Shown: positions 56,222 to 64,000 of the stretch, one piece after another
Position numbering within the stretch: position 1 is the first letter of the stretch
Layout of the letters: every line of letters begins with the position of its first letter
NCBI RefSeq assembly: GCF_037392515.1
Contig: NC_090283.1
Location: 19,996,501 to 20,060,500 of the forward strand
DNA: 64,000 nucleotides
Source: Haliotis asinina
Lineage: Eukaryota > Mollusca > Gastropoda > Lepetellida > Haliotidae
Direction: 5' to 3'
Made by a program: the position numbers and the translations under genes
The notes under the pieces: model-generated
Databases searched by the model: none
Seen by the model: the letters and a program-made list of their open reading frames with translations, nothing else
Told to the model about the DNA's origin: nothing

Positions 56222-59200
56222 TCGTGTGGACATGTTCTAAGCGCATACACCATGAACATACACCCACTCTCCTAATGTATGTGGCACGCCTGGTTCTTTG
56301 TGGGGCATAAATGAAGTCCTATGAACTCTCATGTGTCCAGCTGTCAAACATGGTCACCAACATTTCTCCATGACCAACTCATGTGTGACCCTAGGCTCTG
56401 TGTACACGACAAAAGACCACCACTTATTTCCATATTTTGTTTTATACCGTTGCTATTCCTGCTTCACAGATGTACGAGATTCTGTATCGACACGTCGGAC
56501 TCGGAATATATAATTTGTTGTCTGCAACATGTATCATTGATATGCTACGCAAATTCGTGCAAGAGTTTGTGCACTTACTTTAGATTTATTTTGCGGCTTT
56601 CATGCATGTGTTCATTTCATGCTTAACTAACAGTGTAGTTGTTAGGAATATGTCTGTATTACACTTACCAGCTTCTGAAAGGAGCATGCGGGCTTTAATT
56701 TACTTATGTTGTGACTTGCATGTCTTTGGCTACTAGTAGCTGTTTAGAGGTTAGCCTAGATTCATTGTGCAAACGTCACAGACTCCACGATTCAAGGTGT
56801 ACATACAAACTTTATGCAGACACACTTTTCGTCAGTGTTAGAGCAATTGAAGCACGAGGGCCAGATAGGGCAACAACGTGTGCTTGACGAAATCCGTTGC
56901 AGCTCGTTGTCGTTCTTTTTTATCTCTTCAAAATATAATTGCCAGAAAATTTCGAGTATGGAACGTGTATCTGATCGTTGTTTTCAAGATATACATTGCA
57001 CATACGTGTGTCTATCCACCACCGGGTATGTACTGATTTCGTTGTCATCTGACGACCTACTCGAGATAAACACTTAATTAAAAATGTATGTCCCTCTGAA
57101 AAAAATTGTGCAAGTAAAAAATATTCAGGATAAAAAGTGTTTCATGTTTGGCGTGGTGGAGGTGAAGCCAAGTTTTGAAACATATTTTCAACTGCATACA
57201 TGAAATTGTTATTAATGTTAAGGTATTAATATGTGCACGAACGATGTCGCAATGTAAACAGGTCATCTTCAAACATTTACATGCAAAGATAAAACGTTTT
57301 TCTAAGGAGGGCCATGGCCTGCCACGGGACTACTTGAACGCTATATATATTACACAGACATACCAACAATGACGGTATTATATTTGGCTTCTCGTCACGC
57401 TCAGCGGACCAACAGATAGATCGTGTAGACCCCTCATAGACACCACAACAACGCGGTGACACAATCGCTGTAACCAGGTAAACAAAACACATGTCAACAT
57501 GTAACCTGCACCACCTAAAGCTACCGCCATGAATTTAAAAGGAGCGTTAACAAAACACACTCATGTAGCACTTCGTTCATTAAAAGATTATATACGCAAT
57601 TGCATCCCTAGCTTTTCATATGCTGAGGATATGCAATCGTCACTACAATTTTATTCTGAACTCTTCAAGATTTTTGTTAAAGAATAGTATAATGCATCGT
57701 GTTATGAATTCCTTATCAAAGAGATACCCTAAATTTCTGAGGTTTAATATAGGTTCACCTGGGTTCGTGTTCCGGTTACTGATGCTAGTTACGTGTTAGA
57801 GCAAACCCAAAGGTCGGTGGTTTTGCGTCATATTGTGTTAATATCGTTCGACAATACAACAACTGATTAGGTCCAGTTCAACTTTTCCACCTATTCTCAG
57901 CATAAACATCCACCCTACAGTGTTTGGTAGATGTGTTGGTCGATGTGTAGACAATCAACGTTATGTACCATTTTACCAGATCTGACCATTTGATCCTGTC
58001 ATTTCCACATTGAGCCACAAAGTTACCCATTGTAAAATCTATTCAATGATATCCACTTGCAAGGATATGACTGTGATAAACAAAAAAGGAAAACAAAGCA
58101 AGCTTCAACGATGGTGCGAATTTGGCAATGCAAACGCGTAAACTTTCAAGTTGCATTAACTGGCTTCTCATGACGAACTGGATAAGAATTAAGCTTCAGC
58201 AGTATGTTCCTGCAAAGAAGGCGACTAATGGGATCGTATTGCAGGCTTGGTGTCGTCGCAACCCAAATGCTCACGATATCAATCACCGGATTATCTTGTA
58301 CATACAACCATCCTACTCCAAGATATTACGCAGATCAGTGCTCATACTGTAATTTGCTGGGTTGTGCTATCTAGCTTCGACTAGACAATTTTCGTTTAGT
58401 TAGGATAGCGCTACATGAATGCGGTGTTTCACTACAAATTTAACAGCGTTTGGCACGTTAGTTCTGTTTGTCTAAAGCCATCTTGCTCTAAATCATATTG
58501 ATCAATAATAGCAACACCTCAAAACAAAAGTCATGTATGTACAACTCTGTGCAATGAGTATATATGTTACCTTTTGTCCTGTGACACAGGGTCTGTGGCT
58601 CCCACTACCTAGTTCTTCCGATGTCTAGTGACCAACAACATATATATTGTATCCGCCTTTAGCAGTATACCACCGCTGAACGCCTAAGCTCTCTCAACAG
58701 AGCGATCACAACGGTGTAATATTCTTGCACGCTATGACACTGGCTGTGCATACAAAGAAGATCTGTTGTCAGTGACAGGTCTGTGGTACCCTCTTCCGTG
58801 AATGAATCTGAGACGTTGGCTTTGTGTAAAGAAGGTTATCGGATTATCTACTGGGTTCGATAAAGAATCGAAATAACGATTGTTTGAGATGTTTCAGTAG
58901 AGTCAGAGCTGCCTTCCACTTTAATGACATTAGTCGTGAACATTGTTTTGTTACATAACATAACTTATCTTACGACCCCCTCATTGAAATAAGACAGCCC
59001 GTTATTTCTGTACTCTAAAGAACACAATGACACAGTTTCTCTGCACGATATGCATAATTTAAAGCTCAATGTATTTGTTGCTATTTTCTCTGATCGAAAA
59101 TTTACGAATAACTTGAAAAGAGAGTAGCATGTCTGTTTAATCTCTCGCAAAAGTTACAATATACTAGAGTACTAACAAATAATAACTATAGTAGTACTAT

Positions 59201-60359
59201 CTAGTACTAACTAGTACTGTCACCAAATAGTGAAATTACAATGGTTGATTAGGTTAATGCTGACATGGAAATGTTTTCAAGACGTTCTCACCATCCAAGA
59301 TTTTTGTTAGTCACGGTAGAATTGCATGTGTGCTCCCTTTTTGGAAGTATCAGATGCTTAAAAAACATATTTCACGTACTTGTAGTTTTAGTAAGTTAGA
59401 AATAAACAAACATGGAAACTTTGCTTCACCATCAATGATCATCGAGTGAGTGCGTGAGTGCGTGAGTGCGTGAGTGCGTGTATGTGTTTCGTTTGCGTGT
59501 GGCTGCTTTTCCTATCATGGGGTACACTCGGTTGCAAAGCATACTTTTAAGCTTTAATCCCACAATAAAATAGTGTGGCACATCAGAAACTGGTTTCACA
59601 CATTGCACTCGAGTCGAGCCTGGGTCTTCGAAATGAGCGAACGTTTTTCCCACATGGCAACGCAACCGCCCCGATATCAGTGTAACAAGGTATGTCACTA
59701 AACATTGTGCACGGACGCTGCTCCAAATAGCCATTGTTTGACCTCCTCATCGCCGAACGTAAGGCAGAGAAGCAACAATTACCAATTTATGACGTCAGAA
59801 GGAATCTCACTATTACCCGCCTCCATCGGAACAGACCCTGTATCAAATAGACCACAGACGCTGTCACAGTTAAAGATATCTATCATGGGAGTTGGGGTTT
59901 GTGAGTTTGTTTGTTCAAAATTGTTTGTTCAAAGGTTTGTTCATATATTATGTTTACTCAGCAGCGAAAATGGGAACCCTGTGAGATAAGTCAGATAAGT
60001 GACTTTTATCCTTCTAGCGCCTCACAGGCGGCTAGGGTAATCTGGCGTAACAAAAAATGAGGCTGTAGCGCTCCGACCATGTCCTCCGTGGTGTGGAATC
60101 AAGCGCATTACAAATACGCTTATTAAATGGCTATTGACAACAGAGGGTCATAACACCACTGGTGTATATTGTTTGATGGAAATCTTTGCAAATGGATAAT
60201 GTCAAAAAAATAATTATTCTGCGGTTGACAAATTCTGTGATATCTGTATGATATCTTATAGGTTCTTATAGGTACTGTTATCATGGTATATGGTTATATG
60301 TTATATGGTATAAGGGTTTATAGCAAACTATACCTACGTAAATTGGTTTGATCTATACT
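56222..60359. other. No gene recognised; small repeats only
   Basis: Frames of 60-100 codons occur but none has a recognisable domain or splice context. A diverged SINE-like relic (GAAGGCGACTAATGGGATCG, CGATATCAATCACCGGATTATC) is at 58215-58300, and a GTGAGTGC microsatellite at 59443-59480. Confidence 0.45.
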
Positions 60360-60536
60360 GGGCGGTGATGTAACCTGCTGGTTAAAGCGGTCACCCGTTA
60401 AGCAAGAGTCCCGGGTTTGACTCCACATATGGGTACAATGCGTCAGTAACATTTCTAGTGTCCCTGCCGTGATATTCCTGGAATACTGCTAAAAGCTTAA
60501 ACGCCTTTACAAGCACATTCTCTCGATCACTCACGT
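60360..60536 (+). repeat. tRNA-derived SINE
   Basis: GGCGGTGATGTAACCTGCTGG-TTAAAGCGG and GGGTTTGACTCC are A- and B-box-like. The body has GTGATATTCCTGGAATACTG, the tail ends TCTCTCGATCACTCAC. Confidence 0.75.
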
Positions 60537-60624
60537 TAATCCATACAAGTTCTAGCAGGAAATAGAAATTGTCAAGTAAGGTGACTTGATATCTGAACAC
60601 GGATGGTTTTCTAAACCCCATTAT

Positions 60625-60828
60625 TTACACACTACCGTCACAGAGCTGCAGTTGACCGAGACATTTAAATAGCAGGTAAGGAAGCACTTCATTGTAATAT
60701 AGTATAATCGATTTTTCTTCAGCAGATATTTCTGATGAATTTAGAAATGGTTCATATTTATTAACAAGGACTGGGTATACTATGGACAGCTGACTGAAGC
60801 ATTCCTCGTTCAATGATACTGATGACAT
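60625..60828 (-). CDS. Unassigned open frame, possible first exon
   Basis: A 67-codon frame from ATG: MSSVSLNEECFSQLSIVYPV, then FLNSSEISAEEKSIILYYNE. A donor-like G|GTAGTG lies near the end. Composition is protein-like, but no partner exon or domain was recognised. Confidence 0.2.
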   Translation of the reverse strand: MSSVSLNEECFSQLSIVYPVLVNKYEPFLNSSEISAEEKSIILYYNEVLPYLLFKCLGQLQLCDGSV

Positions 60829-62519
60829 GGAGCAGGCAAGGTGCCATCTTTTTGGCGATCACGATCAGATCGTCCATAAGCCAGACCTCTGCACAGGACA
60901 TTTGGTTACAAAATATACAAAGTTAAACGATAACCAGTATATTTTGGAAATAGTGTTTGTCTGACAGGAAAACTTTCAGAAAGCAAAAGAAAACAAAACA
61001 AAAAACGAAAAAACCCTACCCCTATCACAAAATGGTTTAGTACTTTTCAGTTTACAAACTAAACCATTATTTTACTTAAACAGGATCTGTGCGTATTTAG
61101 AAAACAGACATTGTTTCTCTCAAACAAGTTACCTTCTTTTGAAAAGTGAAAATCAGATATTACTGTTATGACGTCACTTGATTTTCAACATAAGTTTAAT
61201 AGCGTTGTATAGGCAGGATACGAATAGTTATTTTGGTTTAAAAAGCATCACCATCACCATGTCTATTTGACATGTTTTCTTTAATTGTAAATACAAATGA
61301 TTATGATATCCCTAAATAATTTACTAGATGAACTTTCTCTAAATATTGCCTTTCCAATTATTTTAGCCGAACAGCATCACATCTTTATTTTGAAATAGGC
61401 TGACGGTTAAGCTTTTAGCCTTGGTATATCAGTGCGCTTCAGCTTCAACCTCTTGAGTGTGGTGTGTGTGTATGAAGAAGTTTGACAAGAACAGGGGAAG
61501 TTTAATGTTGGAACTGAGACATGACGGGTAACGGCTTCTGACTCAACTGAGCAGTAATGTGTGAGGGGTGTGATAGTTGTTTTGACTGCAAACAACAATA
61601 TTTTATCTATGTTACTAACTGTCTTCCCTTTGACTGATAACAAATAGCAATCTTGTACATGCTGACTCGATTACAAGCGATTGCAGCCGGAACAGACTGA
61701 CCAAACCATGCCAGGGAATATCTGCATGCCCTTTTGTTTGTAAAAAATTCACTGTTTACTAACGCTTTCTTATGATCCGTAGGTACAGATTTCGACGGAA
61801 AGGTTGCCCTAGTTTCTTAACTAAATACCAACTTCTTAGGAACTTACTAAATGAAACATATTTAACAAAATGTCTACGTACACAGTTCACATATCATGAA
61901 AACACTACAGCGTCGCTCATTGAAACGCCTTTGTTTACACTTCCGTCATTTTCCTTCACCACGTGATCTCCAAGTCACAAGATCCCTAAAGTCACGTCAG
62001 CAATGTTCGCAAATAAAGATACATATAGACGTAATTTTAACGGTCAAAATCTTTTTTTCACGTGATGAATTTCTTTAGCACTTTTAGTGTACCCCATTAC
62101 TGTAATGTTGATGAGTGTGACGTTAGACCACCAAATAAACCAACATGTAGGAACTTGAAGTTTGACATTTTTTGGATTCCCCAGTGCAACGTGAGACCAT
62201 GTAGCATTGTTCTATTGACTGTTTAACGAGAAATGGCTTACATAGGTATTCCCACCAAATATGGCCATGCAGTTGGTCCGCCGATTAACAAGTTTGAAAC
62301 CATGTCCACATATGGCCGCTGTGGCAAATACTCTGATCACCAAAAATATGTCCTTTTGGAAGATAAATGAAATGTAGGAAGAGGTATAACAGTGTACCTA
62401 ATGTATGTCCATAGTGACAAAAAGTTTAAAAATGGGAACAAAGGAACATTCGTATCATTCTGTTTCCATGATAGACAATAACGGCCTTTCGTGTGCAAAA
62501 GTTGCATCCGGGTATGCTA
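60829..62519. other. No gene recognised; SINE tail relic near 62090-62150
   Basis: AT-rich sequence. The relic shows CTGTAATGTTGATGAGTGTGACG, like the 3' end of the abalone repeat. Confidence 0.45.
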
Positions 62520-63816
62520 CAGTATGGTTCAAAATTATTGAGAATAGCTAAAGCATTTCATATTATTAAACGAGAACAAATCAGATAAAATTGAATGTAT
62601 TGTGAAAGTGAAGTGACCTTTTCATGTTGTGTAGGTAACAATTTAATATTTTATCAAGTCTCCTTGAGCTTCACGGCACAGTCTAAGACGGGTAGGCATA
62701 CTTCCTATCAGAGAGGTTAGTGTCTCGTGAGTTATGCTGTCCCAGTATCGGACCACTTCTCTCTTCATGTCTTCAATTTTTGTCAACCCCTTTTGATTCA
62801 CACATTCCTTCATCATCCCCCAAATGTTCTCAATGGGATTTAAGTCAGGACTATATGCAGGAAATGGTAATGCAGTCACATTTTTCTCCTGAAACTACTG
62901 CTTGGCATGTTTTGCGGTGTGTTTAGGATCATTATCTTGCTGCAAAATCCAGTCATTTCCATAAAACACATGTGCACTTGGAAGGAGAAAATTATCTAAT
63001 ATGTTAGTGTAGCGTTGACTTGTCAGATTTCCCTCAAACACACACAGCGGGGTCGTACCTAATAAGGATATCCCTCCCCATACATGAAACTTTGGGCTGT
63101 ATTTAGGTCGTCGATACAACGGTGCTGACGCAGACTTTGTCAATATTTTCACATTATTGGGATATACCCATATTGAGCTTTCATCAGTAAAACTCACATT
63201 TTCCCAGTCAAAGTTTTCATGTGCCAAACACGACTCAACACGCCTGTCTTTATGTTCTTGTTTCATGAGAGGAGAAGGAATTCCAGTCTTTTTCTCCCAT
63301 CCAAGATCAATCAAATTTCTTCTAACTGTAGATTTTGATACAACTGTTGATCCCCTTTCTATCATTTCATACCTGATGTTGGAGATGCTTGCCCTTTGCT
63401 TTTTAGACGCTAAAATTCCCAGCCGGACGCGATCTGAGAAGTCCAATTTTCTGGGTCTCCCTGCTCCTTTCTGATGCCCAAAATCCTTTCCCTCTTTAAA
63501 ATTCTTCCTAATCCTATACACAGTAGAAAGAGGAGTTCCTGTTCTCTCTGCCAGTGTATTTACATCATCAATTCCTTGATTACACAACTCAAAAATCAAC
63601 CTTCTTTTATCTTCAGCAGACATTGTTGACAGTGCTGAGGAAAATGACGTCTGCTACAGATTCAGGGGAGGTAACTCTAATTGTACTATACTCAGTAGGC
63701 CAAGATGAGTTACCTCCCTTATACCATTACTTAGTTTTAAGTATCAGTGAATCAGTTGAGGTGTTAGGATAGCTCAAAGTAAGAAGAAAAATTCTCAATA
63801 ATTATGAACCAGACTA
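62520..63816 (-). mobile_element. Tc1/mariner-type DNA transposon, 1,297 bp
   Basis: The 26-bp inverted ends (62520-62545, outer bases CAGTATGGTTCAAAATTATT; 63791-63816 on the other strand) differ at three positions. TA flanks both sides (62518-62519, 63817-63818). The size and the CAGT-TGGTTCA-AATTATTGAGAAT end fit the superfamily. It is older than the Tc1 copy at 5632, judging by the end differences and the stop in its gene. Confidence 0.9.
62643..63623 (-). pseudogene. Tc1/mariner transposase, DD34E, with one in-frame stop
   Basis: The frame from ATG (63623) runs 326 codons to 62643. It starts MSAEDKRRLIFELCNQGIDD; two helix-turn-helix units (VNTLAERTGTPLSTVYRI and ISNIRYEMIERGSTVVSKST) flank a GAGRPRK hook. 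The catalytic core shows FTDESSIWV, QQDNDPKHTAKHAKQ and SPDLNPIENIWG, with 34 positions between the second D and E. A TAG at 62895-62897 interrupts the frame between these two motifs; the frame is otherwise unchanged and no frameshift is seen. Read to the stop, the protein would lack the last catalytic residue and be inactive. Confidence 0.9.
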
Positions 63817-63818
63817 TA

Positions 63819-64000
63819 TTTATCATTAGCCCTATATCTGCTTGTTTCTTGGAAAGGCAAGCCTATGCGACACGCAGCCATACTGCATGGTTATTAGAGT
63901 GTTGTAAGCAGCCGGTAAACAGCGTCGTCAAACCAGACCTACAAAACAGGTACAGTAAACTTTCAGATGTCTGTGAAATCCTTACGAGCTTGCATACTAT
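63819..64000. other. No feature seen
   Basis: Right edge of the window; non-coding by inspection. Confidence 0.4.

Noticed and set aside
60360-60440. tRNA-like head with A and B boxes as a tRNA gene
   Set aside because: No cloverleaf could be drawn, and the same head with the same body and tail occurs at 46719 and 50222, so it is a SINE.

Overview
The window looks like nuclear DNA of a marine gastropod mollusc, most likely an abalone (Haliotis). The main reason is a dispersed ~270-bp repeat, seen in at least six clear copies, that ends in a GTAAAACTAAACTCACTCAC-type tail; I associate it with abalone sequence, but no search was run. Genes are spliced with GT/AG introns, and much of the space between them is transposon relics, SINEs, minisatellites and microsatellites.

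Layout. 1-3430: the right part of a Polinton/Maverick-type virus-like element (fossil) with four close-packed open frames: a penton-like capsid protein, two paralogous proteins of unknown role, and a protein with a hydrophobic core. The element is cut by the window edge. 4500-8738: a decayed LINE split by a 1,542-bp Tc1-type transposon (5632-7173) with perfect terminal repeats, a TA target duplication and an open transposase. 12,380-17,310 and 19,290-24,040: a segmental duplication carrying two NXPE-family (neurexophilin/PC-esterase) genes on the minus strand. I rebuilt both as four exons, including a 59-base exon, with matching phases. 25,891-28,173: a secreted coiled-coil C1q-domain gene, minus strand. 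28,200-37,100: gene-poor, with minisatellites and a Tigger-like relic.

37,165-42,532 and 45,713-49,334: two tandem plus-strand monocarboxylate-transporter-like (SLC16) genes, each rebuilt as five exons with phase-1 introns, encoding about 528 and 531 residues. Intron 1 of the first holds nested inverted-repeat elements. 49,335-53,750: simple and minisatellite repeats. 53,755-54,712: a 31-bp satellite of about 31 units. 54,809-55,827: a minus-strand gene resembling the aerolysin/ETX-MTX2 beta-pore-forming fold. 56,222-62,500: little beyond SINE relics. 62,520-63,816: a mariner/Tc1-type element with one stop inside its transposase.

Host genes therefore form a small neighbourhood of duplicated surface or secreted proteins (two NXPE, one C1q, two transporters, one pore-forming-like). 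I see no evidence that they act in one pathway. The least explained part is the virus-like cluster at the left edge with its two related genes of unknown function.
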